From NCBI RefSeq assembly GCF_024721995.1, contig NZ_JANQBC010000009.1, positions 218,380 to 282,379 on the forward strand: a DNA stretch of 64,000 bases, read 5' to 3'. This DNA comes from Paenibacillus radicibacter (GTDB taxonomy: Bacteria > Bacillota > Bacilli > Paenibacillales > NBRC-103111). The notes beneath the pieces are model-generated. The model ran no database searches and was not told the origin of the DNA. It was given only the letters and a program-made list of their open reading frames with translations. The first letter of the stretch is position 1. Each line of letters starts with the position of its first letter. The position numbers were made by a program, and so were the translations under genes. Below, one piece after another: positions 17,464-26,150 of this stretch.

Positions 17464-18108
17464 TCACACATTACCCTCATAGGAATAGAACGCCTGAGTT
17501 TTAATGGAATCATTGTTCAACTGCAACTTCTTCATTAACTCAGGCATCAAGCTCTCCGCCGTTGAATGATCAACCCAACGGACTTCGTGAATATCATCAT
17601 CAGGATCTTGAATGTTTATCGTCCCGCCTATAATTTCCCCTGTAAAAGAAATAATCAGCGCGTGATGCCCACGCTCGGTAAATAACGCTTCTCTAATGGA
17701 ATGAAGTCCAGTGATCCTAACATTATACCCTGTCTCCTCTTTCACTTCACGTACAGCAGCTTCCTCCAGCGTCTCCCCATCCTCAACCGCACCACCTGGT
17801 GGACTCCAGTAAGACGACTCACCTCGAACATTCTTAACGATTAATAGATTTCCCTCTGCATTATGAATAAGTACAGATGCTACATTAACTCTTAACATAA
17901 GATGACCTCCAAGTTGTTGTTCAGTTTGTTTCAATATAATGATTTCATTCAACACACTCGTTCTTCTAGAGAGCACAAGTTCTACCTCTTGATACAAGTG
18001 ATAACGGCTCAGTTCTTCCTCTGTTGGAATTTGTACGCGTCTAAGCTTACCGTCTGGTTTAATTACGCTGATGATATCCTCTTTAATAAATACGACAGTC
18101 CCTTTCAC
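17464..18108 (-). CDS. Nudix hydrolase with 70-residue N-terminal extension or alternative start
   Basis: 214 residues if started at GTG 18108, which overlaps the upstream stop as GTGA. The Nudix domain begins at codon 71 (MLRVNVASVLIHNAEG) with box GGAVEDGETLEEAAVREVKEETG. A very strong internal site, GGAGGT 6 nt before ATG at 17898, would produce a 144-residue Nudix protein alone. The extension (KGTVVFIKEDIISVIKPDGKLRRVQIP) looks like a small beta-rich domain. Both forms may be made. A terminator follows directly. Confidence 0.85.
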   Translation of the reverse strand: MKGTVVFIKEDIISVIKPDGKLRRVQIPTEEELSRYHLYQEVELVLSRRTSVLNEIIILKQTEQQLGGHLMLRVNVASVLIHNAEGNLLIVKNVRGESSYWSPPGGAVEDGETLEEAAVREVKEETGYNVRITGLHSIREALFTERGHHALIISFTGEIIGGTINIQDPDDDIHEVRWVDHSTAESLMPELMKKLQLNNDSIKTQAFYSYEGNV

Positions 18109-18308
18109 CCGGTGGACGTCTTTAAAGATAGATCAAGTGCAATTAATATCGCAAGTACCATAAAGAATAGGGCTAACAACCCAAAGAATACCACTAGAAA
18201 ATAAAACTCTCTACTTGCTGTAACCACCGCCTGCAGAACGGAAATGACGAAAAATAAGCTCGTAGTTAACAAGATGGTAATTAGTGATCGTTCGTACCTT
18301 TTCTTCAC
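18105..18308 (-). CDS. Small two-helix membrane protein
   Basis: About 67 residues from GTG at 18308, which has GGGGGG 7 nt upstream; a longer frame to 18344 lacks a ribosome site. Two hydrophobic helices (about 9-25 and 35-58) make up most of it. No family recognised. Its stop overlaps the GTG of the Nudix-extension gene, suggesting coupled translation. Confidence 0.65.
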   Translation of the reverse strand: MKKRYERSLITILLTTSLFFVISVLQAVVTASREFYFLVVFFGLLALFFMVLAILIALDLSLKTSTG

Positions 18309-18416
18309 AGCATATCCCCCCGAACAAACCATTTTGAACACCAAAAATTTGTCTATACTTTTCCGACAACTTCATATATAGTTCTCTTTACTTGATTTTG
18401 AGTAGAGGTGATTTAT

Positions 18417-19664
18417 ATGCAAATTCGTTTGTGGGACAATAATCTGAAAGTTCGACTGCTTGGTGATGGCTTATTCAATATGCTGTTCTGGATGTACTTC
18501 CCGTTTATCACCGTCTACTTCGGCCAGGCGCTCGGTAATCATATCGCAGGTGCACTGATGACAGTCCCGCCTATATTTAGTATGATCGGAGGTTTAATTG
18601 GAGGCGGCTTAGCAGATCGCTTAGGAAGAAGGCCCGTTATGCTTTTCGGAGCAATCCTACAGACCGTGATGTTCGCAGCGTTTGCGATGTCACCATCCCC
18701 TTGGCTGGATTATGTAGCTTTTATCGGAATTGGGATTGGGGGATCGATCTATCGCCCTGCAAGTGCCGCAATGGTGGCAGATCTCGTACCTTCTGAGCAT
18801 CGTCGGCAAGTATTCGCCACGTTTACGACGGCTAACAATATCGGAGCTGTGCTCGGGCCAGCGCTCGGAGCCATATTCTTTTTCAATTATAGACAAGAAT
18901 TGTTGTGGACTTGTTCCTTGGTCTTACTTCTGTACTTCATCGCTATCTATTTTATGATAAAAGAAACCCTTCCAGACGCTGCCAAGCAAAATGCGAAGCC
19001 GACAACGATACCACAGTTATTCACAGAGCAGTTGAAGAGCTATAGGACTATTTTTCAAGATAAAATATTCCTCGTCTACATCTTGGCAGGGATCTTCGCG
19101 TTAGTTGCGATTATGCAATTAGACCTGTACTTGCCAGTGTACATAATTAACCACGTTCCTGCACAATCCTTATTCACATGGAATGGAGAGGCATTCATAC
19201 TGTCCAGTACAGAAATTTTCGGTTGGCTAATCGGGCTTAACGGCTTATTGTTCGTCTTGTTCGTGCTCCCAGTCACCAAATGGTTCGGGAAATGGAAAGA
19301 GCGTAATGTGTTCGTACTATCCTCGCTGCTTGCAGGAGTTGGGACATTCATGGTCGGACTATATACGAACTTCTGGTATTTAGTCTTCGTGACGATTATA
19401 TTCACTTTCGGTGAGTTGGTACGCTCTCCAGTTATGCAAAGTTTTATCAGTAACTACGCACCAGAGGATGCAAGAGGGCAGTATATGGGTGCAGATAGTA
19501 TGCAGTATACGATTGGAAAGTTCCTAGCCCCGATGACCGTATTCTTATCGAATTGGATACCTTCTATGGGAGTTTTCACGCTGATCTTGCTAAGTGCGCT
19601 GGTAAGTGCAGTGCTCTATATTCAATTGTTTCGTATGTATAAGGATAAGCCTAGTGGTGGGTAA
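18417..19664 (+). CDS. MFS transporter (MdtH-like drug-efflux type)
   Basis: 415 residues, 12 hydrophobic helices. The loop 2-3 signature GGGLADRLGRRPVM (G-x3-D-R-x-GRR) identifies the major facilitator superfamily, and GPALGA fits helix 5 motif C of drug:H+ antiporters. Overall it resembles the MdtH/YfcJ-like group. A long periplasmic-type insertion (HVPAQSLFTWNGEAFILSS) separates helices 7 and 8. AGAGGTG lies 6 nt before ATG at 18417. The substrate is unknown. Confidence 0.9.
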   Translation: MQIRLWDNNLKVRLLGDGLFNMLFWMYFPFITVYFGQALGNHIAGALMTVPPIFSMIGGLIGGGLADRLGRRPVMLFGAILQTVMFAAFAMSPSPWLDYVAFIGIGIGGSIYRPASAAMVADLVPSEHRRQVFATFTTANNIGAVLGPALGAIFFFNYRQELLWTCSLVLLLYFIAIYFMIKETLPDAAKQNAKPTTIPQLFTEQLKSYRTIFQDKIFLVYILAGIFALVAIMQLDLYLPVYIINHVPAQSLFTWNGEAFILSSTEIFGWLIGLNGLLFVLFVLPVTKWFGKWKERNVFVLSSLLAGVGTFMVGLYTNFWYLVFVTIIFTFGELVRSPVMQSFISNYAPEDARGQYMGADSMQYTIGKFLAPMTVFLSNWIPSMGVFTLILLSALVSAVLYIQLFRMYKDKPSGG

Positions 19665-19669
19665 CTAAT

Positions 19670-20089
19670 TTACTCACCGCTTTGCCATTCCCAAATGTTA
19701 TTAATCTTCTTCGTTTCTTTGAGTCTCCAGCCACTTTTCTCATAATAATTATTCAATGTAGAAGATATTGGGCACAGAACCTCAATTGGATAATCACCTA
19801 ATATCCGAAGCATTTTCCCCAGTAAACCTTGCCCTTGGTGACTCGAAACGATGGCGAATTGATACAGTGAAATCGTCTGAGTAGACTTCTTCGGATAAAA
19901 TCGTAATGCTCCGACGATCTGATTATTGTCTATCGCTACAACAACTTGCCTTCTTAAAGCAGCCGCAAATGCTCCATCTGGGCATAAGAATTCTCTGTTA
20001 GGTATACCATCGTTATATACGAAGACATTCTTTTGAAAAAATGATGTAATCTCATATCCCAACGATGAGTCAGCAATTGATATTTTCAT
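19670..20089 (-). CDS. GNAT-family acetyltransferase
   Basis: 139 residues. The acetyl-CoA loop is divergent (SSHQGQGLLGKMLRIL) and the C-terminus NNYYEKSGWRLKET gives motif B. Preceding strands VVVAIDNNQIVGALRFYP fit the GNAT core. GAGG lies 8 nt before ATG at 20089. Only 3 nt separate it from the upstream membrane-protein gene, so they are probably co-translated. It converges tail-to-tail with the MFS gene. Confidence 0.82.
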   Translation of the reverse strand: MKISIADSSLGYEITSFFQKNVFVYNDGIPNREFLCPDGAFAAALRRQVVVAIDNNQIVGALRFYPKKSTQTISLYQFAIVSSHQGQGLLGKMLRILGDYPIEVLCPISSTLNNYYEKSGWRLKETKKINNIWEWQSGE

Positions 20090-20092
20090 AAT

Positions 20093-20614
20093 TTAAACCT
20101 CGCTTACTTCCTTTTTGCAATACAGGATGGTTAGGATACACATGATTGCTGCCATAAATGAAATCGAAGCTCCTAAAAAATATCCGAATGCAACCATAAA
20201 TGTATCATCTCCTGGAAATTGCGGCTTAAGTGTAAAGAGTGAATACAGAAGAATCCCACAAAGCAGCCAATAAAACAAAGCCCCGATGTTAGCAACCCAT
20301 ATTCTAGAGCGATAAGCTCCACTCCATGTTTTTCCAATCTGAATCCAGAACCAGAAGCTAATAACAATCCCAAGGATAGCTAATAACCAGTGCAAGAACG
20401 GTATGTTCAACATAATATTCAACATAAACAATCCACTAATACCAAATAGTAAAATTAAATTCCCAGCAAAAACAAGTAACCCTGTCTTCCAGTAGCTCTG
20501 AAACCATAATTGCTGAGATAAGTATTTAAAAGCACTAGAAGGTTTAACGAACTTGACCATCCCGAACATAATCGGAACCATTACCATTACGATGACGAAG
20601 AAAAAGATCATCAA
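20093..20614 (-). CDS. Membrane protein of unknown function (SdpI-like size and topology)
   Basis: 173 residues with about five hydrophobic helices (1-20, 45-67, 73-92, 107-128, 140-165). The arrangement loosely resembles SdpI/DUF1648-type small membrane proteins, but no diagnostic motif was seen. GGAGGT lies 13 nt before ATG at 20614, which is long. It sits between a Nudix gene and a GNAT gene on the same strand. Confidence 0.65.
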   Translation of the reverse strand: MMIFFFVIVMVMVPIMFGMVKFVKPSSAFKYLSQQLWFQSYWKTGLLVFAGNLILLFGISGLFMLNIMLNIPFLHWLLAILGIVISFWFWIQIGKTWSGAYRSRIWVANIGALFYWLLCGILLYSLFTLKPQFPGDDTFMVAFGYFLGASISFMAAIMCILTILYCKKEVSEV

Positions 20615-20628
20615 AGCAATTGCACCTC

Positions 20629-21126
20629 CTAAGTTTTAACACATTCACTCGCTTTCTCTAAGATAAGCAATGCTAACGCATGATCTTCGATCACATAAGG
20701 AACTTCACTTGGTTCAACCCAAATTCGCGCAGTTGTTTCATGTTCTCTTCTAAAAGGATGACACTTCGTAATATCCATTCGATAGAACAATTGGTAACCA
20801 ATTAACGGATACTTACCCTTCGGGTCATACAGTGGATTTTCCTCCGAACTAACCTCAATCATACCTAAGTAATGTATGTCACCTTCCACTGATCCCTCTT
20901 CCATTGCTTCACGATGAAAAGCTTGTTCAGGTGTCTCGCCCTGCTCTACATGCCCGCCTGGCATATTAAAGCTCCTACCTGCTACATGAACCAACATTAC
21001 TTTGTCATCATGGAAGCAATATCCGTGTACGCTTGTTACTTTACATGCTTCTGGCTGCTGATCAGTTGGGATCCAAGTTAACTTCATATTATGTCCGTTC
21101 CAGTCCGCATAGATGGTTTTGTTCAT
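20629..21126 (-). CDS. Nudix hydrolase
   Basis: 165 residues. The Nudix box MPGGHVEQGETPEQAFHREAMEEGSV lies at about residues 55-80, with the final Gly-Ser in place of the usual G-U. Flanking residues VTSVHGYCFHDDKVMLVHVAGRSFN are typical of 8-oxo-dGTP-type relatives, but substrate assignment from sequence is unreliable. AGGATGATATATCA precedes ATG at 21126. It belongs to the minus-strand run of small enzymes. Confidence 0.87.
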   Translation of the reverse strand: MNKTIYADWNGHNMKLTWIPTDQQPEACKVTSVHGYCFHDDKVMLVHVAGRSFNMPGGHVEQGETPEQAFHREAMEEGSVEGDIHYLGMIEVSSEENPLYDPKGKYPLIGYQLFYRMDITKCHPFRREHETTARIWVEPSEVPYVIEDHALALLILEKASECVKT

Positions 21127-21149
21127 TGATATATCATCCTTTCAAGCAA

Positions 21150-21554
21150 TTACAGCTTCTTCGTTAGTATCACTTCAAGAGGTTCATTTTCAAGCAATAA
21201 GCAACCAGCGTCACGATAACCCATTTTCCGATAAAAATGCTGTGCATCTTCATTAGATAACGTTGAAGTCATGACCAACTTAAACCCTCTATCACGCATG
21301 ATCTTCTCCCACTCTAGTACCACTTGCTTGCCTATGCCTTTCCCCCGATGGCTCTCATTGATCCACAGCATATTCATAAACGGTGTGTTATCCCAAAAGT
21401 ATCCGAAACGCATCCAGCCGATATTAGTATCAAAATCTCTTATAATCAGAATCTCTTGATTGTCGATCTTCCGCTTAATTAGCTCCTCCACAATATGCTT
21501 GTCCCGCTCCAAAATGTAGGTATAGTCGTTATCAGTTGCATATTTGATAATCAT
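21150..21554 (-). CDS. GNAT acetyltransferase
   Basis: 134 residues. The acetyl-CoA loop is NESHRGKGIGKQVVLEWEKIM, with TSTLSNEDAQHFYRKMGYRDAG behind it, a compact canonical GNAT. GAGGTGACTAAGCACT precedes ATG at 21554. About 120 bp of AT-rich DNA without a visible gene lies upstream. The substrate is unknown. Confidence 0.9.
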   Translation of the reverse strand: MIIKYATDNDYTYILERDKHIVEELIKRKIDNQEILIIRDFDTNIGWMRFGYFWDNTPFMNMLWINESHRGKGIGKQVVLEWEKIMRDRGFKLVMTSTLSNEDAQHFYRKMGYRDAGCLLLENEPLEVILTKKL

Positions 21555-21677
21555 AGTGCTTAGTCACCTCACTTTTATAAAAAAATGACTCCAACAATCA
21601 ATCCTATCAAGATAACGCTCAAACTAAATATCAATTAACCATTTCCAATACCCAGTTTGATGTTATATATTTTCCTA

Positions 21678-22226
21678 TTACTCATTGAATCTCTTCGAAA
21701 TTTCTTCGAGTATCCGAGCAACAATTGTGTCTACACTAAGAGTCCCATCTATGATCAAGTCCGAATCTGGTTTAATCGTTCGTAACATACTTTCATAACC
21801 GCGTCTTCCACCAGATAGATAGTTACGCATCTCATCCATAATAACTTGAGTGTCAGAATGGCTATGATCTCTTAATATCCTTCTTGCCATCGCGATATCC
21901 AGAGGTGTATCAATAAAAATCGATAGATCAATTAATGGTAATTGGTTATGTAATCTTGAGAATGGGTAATCCAGCAATAGGAACTCAGCATGCTCCGAAC
22001 ATGTTATTTTTCCCATATCCTCAAGTAAAGGGGTGATGTTCCATTCGTTACGATCAGCCCCTCGATCTATCCAATCCCGAAAGTCTTTAGGACCTTCAAA
22101 TTCATAATCGTCAAAGTATAGTGCTTTGGAATTGGCAAGTACTTTATTCAAATGCGTAACGACAGTTGTTTTCCCTCCGCCTGAAACACCTGAGATTGAA
22201 ATGATTATGAGATTATTATTATTCAT
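21678..22226 (-). CDS. P-loop kinase, uridine-kinase-like
   Basis: 182 residues. Walker A is GVSGGGKT (13-20). LYFDDYEFEGPKD and LLLDYPFSRLHNQLPLIDLSIFIDTPLDIAMARRILRD follow the layout of uridine/pantothenate-kinase-like P-loop proteins: a base-binding Asp and a DxP hinge, with an Arg-rich lid. The true substrate is uncertain. GGAG lies 10 nt before ATG at 22226. It is oriented away from the toxin-antitoxin pair, sharing a short divergent intergenic region. Confidence 0.82.
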   Translation of the reverse strand: MNNNNLIIISISGVSGGGKTTVVTHLNKVLANSKALYFDDYEFEGPKDFRDWIDRGADRNEWNITPLLEDMGKITCSEHAEFLLLDYPFSRLHNQLPLIDLSIFIDTPLDIAMARRILRDHSHSDTQVIMDEMRNYLSGGRRGYESMLRTIKPDSDLIIDGTLSVDTIVARILEEISKRFNE

Positions 22227-22277
22227 TTTTATAACACTCCGCAACTTATATCATGTAATTATCCATTTCAATAGTGG

Positions 22278-22283
22278 TATAAT
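22278..22283 (+). promoter_or_regulatory. Probable -10 box of the toxin-antitoxin operon
   Basis: A perfect TATAAT lies 35 nt before the antitoxin GTG start. The -35 region at the right distance is not well conserved, which is common for autoregulated toxin-antitoxin promoters. Confidence 0.5.
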
Positions 22284-22317
22284 GTTTGTATAGATCTTTA
22301 ACAAATGGGGTGAAGTT

Positions 22318-22554
22318 GTGGCTATAACCAAAGAAGATTTAAACAAACTCATTCAAAAATTATCTGATGATGTCCTCCCAGAAGCTGCAAAATACTTGGA
22401 AAATCTAGTATCCAAATCTGCACAGCGAGAAATACCATGGGATGATGAACCAACTACACAGGATGATCTTGATGTTATCAAAAAGGCTAAGGAAGCATTT
22501 ACACGAGGTGATACAATAAAATTAAAGGATGTAGTAAATGACCTACTCAATTGA
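22318..22554 (+). CDS. Antitoxin of a RelE/ParE-type toxin-antitoxin pair
   Basis: 78 residues from GTG at 22318, with GGGGTG 5 nt upstream. It is small and acidic (DDEPTTQDDLDVIKKAKEAF) and has no recognised DNA-binding fold by eye. The role is inferred from position: its end overlaps the start of the RelE-like toxin by 17 nt, the usual antitoxin-first order. Antitoxins of this type bind and neutralise the toxin and usually repress the operon. Confidence 0.75.
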   Translation: MAITKEDLNKLIQKLSDDVLPEAAKYLENLVSKSAQREIPWDDEPTTQDDLDVIKKAKEAFTRGDTIKLKDVVNDLLN

Positions 22555-22804
22555 GTTTGATAAAGAAGCATTTAAGTACCTCCAGAAATTAGACAAAACA
22601 ACAAGACTACGAATAGTTCACAGCTTGCAAATACTCAGCGAAGATCCATATCATCCCGAGCTTGATATTAAAAGGATGAAAGGAACTTCTGATGAATATC
22701 GCTTAAGGGTCGGTAGCTATAGAGTTATTTATACAGTTTTTAAGCAAGAAATATTAATATATGTAATCAGAATCGGTTCTCGCGGAGATGTTTATAAAAT
22801 TTGA
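22538..22804 (+). CDS. RelE/ParE-family toxin
   Basis: 88 residues. The sequence MTYSIEFDKEAFKYLQKLDK, then DIKRMKGTSDEYRLRVGSYRVIYTV and IRIGSRGDVYK, is a textbook RelE/ParE toxin: the K-x-L-K-G...YRLRVGDYRVIY signature and the C-terminal Gly-x-Arg-x-Asp-V-Y. RelE members cleave mRNA on the ribosome; ParE members poison gyrase. Which applies cannot be decided by eye. AAAGGATGTAGTAA precedes ATG at 22538. Confidence 0.9.
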   Translation: MTYSIEFDKEAFKYLQKLDKTTRLRIVHSLQILSEDPYHPELDIKRMKGTSDEYRLRVGSYRVIYTVFKQEILIYVIRIGSRGDVYKI

Positions 22805-22830
22805 TTTTGTCTACTACTTTTCAATTCAAG

Positions 22831-23739
22831 TTAGGAATTCAGACAATCAAATAACATCTCATTAAAAATAACCTGATCCTCCGCATACTTATCCGTGTAT
22901 CGATTTAGCATCCTTACAGCAACCGCATTTCGTTCAGGTACAACTACACAATGACAACCAGCTGCTCCTGTTGCGTAGTACCAATGCTTTTTATGATACC
23001 AACCTAAGATACGACTTTTATCCTCTGTGTCCTGTCTTAATTGATCTATCACATCAAAAACCTGACTTGGAATCAACTCCACACCATTTAACATTCCTTT
23101 GTTTAGGAACAAATTGCCCCACATTGCCAAGTCACGCGCACTGGTGTATAAGTTTCTCTCATGACCCTCATCCGATTCTATCCGAACGGAAGCATAACCA
23201 TTACCTGCTTGAAAATCGCATACCAAGTTAGCAGAAGGAACTGTTGCCCACTGCGAATGTGTTAAATTTAATGGTGTGAGAATACGCCTATGAATAAGCT
23301 CAGCAATCGTATGTCCAGTAAGCCGTTTAATTACTTTACAAGCTACTTCTTCCCTTTCGATACGACTCTCCCCATAATACTTAAGATTGGATTTAGTAGC
23401 CAAATCTCGAAGGGTCAAACCTACGAAATCCTGTTCACTTAACTCCGATTCAATGTCAGTTACTTTCGTATCTATCGATATTCTTGCCTCAACCGCTGCA
23501 ATAGCTGTCGCTAAGCCTACATACGTCTTTCTTGTTGAATACAGATTGAACATGGAATCCGATGTCACTTGAACAGCACCATTTTTAAAATGATGATGTC
23601 CTGCATACCACTCCGTTACGATTTTATTATCTTGAATCACCAATACGGATGCTGCTGAAGCACCAAAATTGTCTTGTGCTTGCTTCGTATAAGTAACTAA
23701 AGATTCAAACTTCTGATTATGTACGACAGGTAATTTCAT
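22831..23739 (-). CDS. Serine hydrolase, beta-lactamase class C-like family
   Basis: 302 residues. The active-site Ser-x-x-Lys is STRK (68-71) in MFNLYSTRKTYVGLA. The C-terminal part has TSARDLAMWGNLFLNKG and GWYHKKHWYYATGAAGCHCVVVPERN, typical of the esterase/DD-peptidase-like beta-lactamase family. No signal peptide is present, so it is probably cytoplasmic and unlikely to be a resistance determinant. GGAGG lies 8 nt before ATG at 23739; the start overlaps the upstream kinase stop (ATGA). Confidence 0.85.
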   Translation of the reverse strand: MKLPVVHNQKFESLVTYTKQAQDNFGASAASVLVIQDNKIVTEWYAGHHHFKNGAVQVTSDSMFNLYSTRKTYVGLATAIAAVEARISIDTKVTDIESELSEQDFVGLTLRDLATKSNLKYYGESRIEREEVACKVIKRLTGHTIAELIHRRILTPLNLTHSQWATVPSANLVCDFQAGNGYASVRIESDEGHERNLYTSARDLAMWGNLFLNKGMLNGVELIPSQVFDVIDQLRQDTEDKSRILGWYHKKHWYYATGAAGCHCVVVPERNAVAVRMLNRYTDKYAEDQVIFNEMLFDCLNS

Positions 23740-24266
23740 GATTGTATCCTCCAATTATTACGATTTAAATCCACATGAAGATACTTATAAATCTTCGCAT
23801 TATCATCAAGTGTAACGATCTTATTTTGATAAATACTGTGATTAAGAAAATGTTGCAACGACACTTGATTATAATTCCTGTTCCATTCAATCAGTTCTTG
23901 AACGCTTTCAATTGTTTCTTTCTTTTTCGAAGGAAGCAGTCCGGATTTTCTCTGCTCATAACGAGTCCAAATCCGCTCTTCTTGCATTTCTAATGGTACA
24001 GTTAACACAAATATGTAATCTGCCGAAGCAAAACTTGGGTCCATCCACGAAATATAGACCCCTTCATTAATCCATGCGAACTGATCTACAATACTACTAA
24101 GCTTCTGATCTCTTATATCTTCAGGATTTTTCACCCCAAACATCTCAACCGAGTTATCCCAGTAAATATCGTCCATATCGAAGTGAGGAATACTCCATCT
24201 GATACTCAGTTCATTCGCGATGTAAGACTTACCACTGCCTGCTCCACCTAGAATATGAATTTGCAT
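23736..24266 (-). CDS. P-loop kinase-like protein (adenylate-kinase/FlaR 'topology modulation' type)
   Basis: 176 residues. Walker A GGAGSGKS (7-14) at the extreme N-terminus is followed by HFDMDDIYWDN, WINEGVYISWMD and IFVLTVPLEMQEERIWTRYEQRK. This is the pattern of the small P-loop proteins annotated as topology-modulation or shikimate-kinase-like. The biochemical role is unknown. GAGGGAGCTCTT precedes ATG at 24266. The serine-hydrolase gene overlaps it by 4 nt. Confidence 0.82.
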   Translation of the reverse strand: MQIHILGGAGSGKSYIANELSIRWSIPHFDMDDIYWDNSVEMFGVKNPEDIRDQKLSSIVDQFAWINEGVYISWMDPSFASADYIFVLTVPLEMQEERIWTRYEQRKSGLLPSKKKETIESVQELIEWNRNYNQVSLQHFLNHSIYQNKIVTLDDNAKIYKYLHVDLNRNNWRIQS

Positions 24267-24282
24267 AAGAGCTCCCTCGTCT

Positions 24283-24768
24283 TCAAGTTATTTTCCTGCT
24301 TCCTTCCTTTTGATAAAATACCATCGTCATACGATCATTAATTTCTTTCATCTCTCCAACTTGTTTATAGCCTAACTTTTCATACAAGTAGCAATTTCTT
24401 TTTTCTTGTAAAATAGTACCTAGTCCCCACATTTTCGCATCATAATAAATCTCTTCGATCTGATTAAATACCTGTTGTGCGATGCCTTTTCCTTGATACT
24501 CTGCCAAAATAAATATCGGACTGACGCGATACGACTGACTCGCCCTCTTTACGATCCTAACAGCACCAATAGGTACTTCATCACATTTGATCATGTAGTA
24601 ATCAGTAAAGTCTTGATTCATACGATGGATCACATGTTCAATTGTCTCATTAGCTGGACTTGTTTCATAGTCTTGATATTTTTCGAGTAGCGGCATAAAC
24701 GCCTTAATCTGCATCTCGTGAATAAGTGTAGCATCTTCTAACCCTGATTTCTGTAAAATAATTTCCAT
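24283..24768 (-). CDS. GNAT acetyltransferase
   Basis: 161 residues. The acetyl-CoA loop is LAEYQGKGIAQQVFNQIEEIY, and the C-terminal motif is EKRNCYLYEKLGYKQVG. AAGGGGCAAATGCTGA precedes ATG at 24768. It lies 17 nt upstream of the P-loop kinase gene and 3 genes may share a transcript. The substrate cannot be predicted. Confidence 0.88.
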   Translation of the reverse strand: MEIILQKSGLEDATLIHEMQIKAFMPLLEKYQDYETSPANETIEHVIHRMNQDFTDYYMIKCDEVPIGAVRIVKRASQSYRVSPIFILAEYQGKGIAQQVFNQIEEIYYDAKMWGLGTILQEKRNCYLYEKLGYKQVGEMKEINDRMTMVFYQKEGSRKIT

Positions 24769-24962
24769 TCAGCATTTGCCCCTTCCTATGAATTAGACGA
24801 TTGGTTATAACCATGATTCAGCTTGAATCATAGATTGCTCCATCTAACATAAAGCACCCCCTTATTCCGACGTTTTGCTTAATTTATACTCTGAGGTCGT
24901 GACTCCGAATTTCGATTTGAACAGAAGTAAGGTATGGGAAGATCATTATCGGGGTTAGATGT

Positions 24963-25532
24963 TCAGTTCAGCTTCATTATCTTTTCAAATTCCTCATAAC
25001 TCGCTAAATAATAATCCGCTCCTGGCGTATTATTCTGGAACAAACATGTTTGGATACCAATCGCTTTCGCAGGTAGAATATCAAGCTCTCTATCGCCTAT
25101 TGCTAGATCTAACTTGTATTTGTCATGTAAATAGATATATGAGGCCGGATCTGGCTTTCTAGGGAAACCGTCTTCTTTAGTAACCATCTCTTGAAAATAA
25201 TCCAACCAACCATAATACGATAAAATTTCCGTTACCCCTTTGCGAGATTTATGCGTCATAATCACATTGTTATCCGCAGATTGCAGCACTTTTTCAAGAA
25301 AAGGGAACGGTGGTGTCTGCGAAGGATGGAAATTTTTCTTCAGTTCCAAGATCTTGGTCTTATGAACTTCAGTTAAATGATAGTGCTTCTCCATGTGTGA
25401 AAAAGATATTTTTAAATGAGACATAATCTCTTGCTTAGAAGCTTGCCCTTCTAATACTTCATAAATCGTGTCTGTATATGCAGGGTACGTATTAAACAAT
25501 GTACCGTCGAAATCCCATAGTATGTTCATCAT
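24963..25532 (-). CDS. HAD-family phosphatase
   Basis: 189 residues from ATG at 25532. Motif I is LWDFDGTLFNT (Asp nucleophile and general acid), motif II lies in NVIMTHKS, the motif III Lys in EDGFPRKPDP and motif IV in LAIGDRELDI. It resembles phosphoglycolate-phosphatase-like HAD proteins. A GTG at 25553 is in frame, but the ATG is better placed. The gene overlaps or abuts the upstream P-loop kinase stop at 25553, suggesting coupling. Confidence 0.85.
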   Translation of the reverse strand: MMNILWDFDGTLFNTYPAYTDTIYEVLEGQASKQEIMSHLKISFSHMEKHYHLTEVHKTKILELKKNFHPSQTPPFPFLEKVLQSADNNVIMTHKSRKGVTEILSYYGWLDYFQEMVTKEDGFPRKPDPASYIYLHDKYKLDLAIGDRELDILPAKAIGIQTCLFQNNTPGADYYLASYEEFEKIMKLN

Positions 25533-25552
25533 TCTCACTCTCTCTTTCTCCA

Positions 25553-26083
25553 CTACTCTCTCACATATTTCATGACTTTCTCTAGGTAAGTATCTAAGGG
25601 ATTTGAAGAATCCACAACGATGTACGTATGTTCTTTCGGCTTAGCGCTGCCATTCACCGCTCGATTAAAGCCCTCAATAGACCTTACCTCTTCAATCTGG
25701 CTTCTCATCCGAATACGGCTTTTCAGTCGGGCACTAATGATATCTACATCATTTAGGTAGCACTCCACATATTTATATTTCACATTGTTCTTAGTTGCAA
25801 GATACTCCCCCTTCTCAACCATTTCTGGATAAAGGCATGGACTATCTAGTATCACACTAAACCCTGATGAGAGATAATAATCAATCAGCGACCACTCGAT
25901 ATCGTACGAAATACGACCTGCCTGACCTGCATCAATCTCAGCACTAACGGAATCAAGTGAATTCATCAATGCTGTCTTCATAATATCATGATCGACTACA
26001 ATTGCTCCGGTTGCTTGACTAATCCGCTTCGAGAGCGTTGACTTCCCTGAACCCGGGAATCCTGACATCTGAACGAAGAACAT
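25553..26083 (-). CDS. P-loop kinase-like ATP-binding protein
   Basis: 176 residues. Walker A is GFPGSGKS (8-15), followed by VVDHDIMKTALM and GFSVILDSPCLYPEMVEKGEYLA, then ARLKSRIRMRSQIEE. This fits the AAA_33/Zeta-toxin-like small-molecule kinase group. GGAGGG lies 5 nt before ATG at 26083, so the six extra upstream codons are rejected. No antitoxin-like partner is adjacent. The substrate is unknown. Confidence 0.85.
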   Translation of the reverse strand: MFFVQMSGFPGSGKSTLSKRISQATGAIVVDHDIMKTALMNSLDSVSAEIDAGQAGRISYDIEWSLIDYYLSSGFSVILDSPCLYPEMVEKGEYLATKNNVKYKYVECYLNDVDIISARLKSRIRMRSQIEEVRSIEGFNRAVNGSAKPKEHTYIVVDSSNPLDTYLEKVMKYVRE

Positions 26084-26150
26084 ACACACCCTCCAAATCA
26101 AGATAATAACTTCTACTCTTCAATTTTTGACTTCATATACGCTAGTCCTT

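Noticed and set aside
22831..23739. Annotation as an antibiotic-resistance beta-lactamase
   Set aside because: The SxxK motif and fold are of the broad serine-hydrolase family, but there is no signal peptide and no close likeness to known class C enzymes.
24813..24841. Palindrome GGTTATAACC next to inverted repeat ATGATTC-AGCTT-GAATCAT
   Set aside because: No T tract for a terminator, no -35/-10 pair at suitable distance and no regulator gene nearby; left unassigned.
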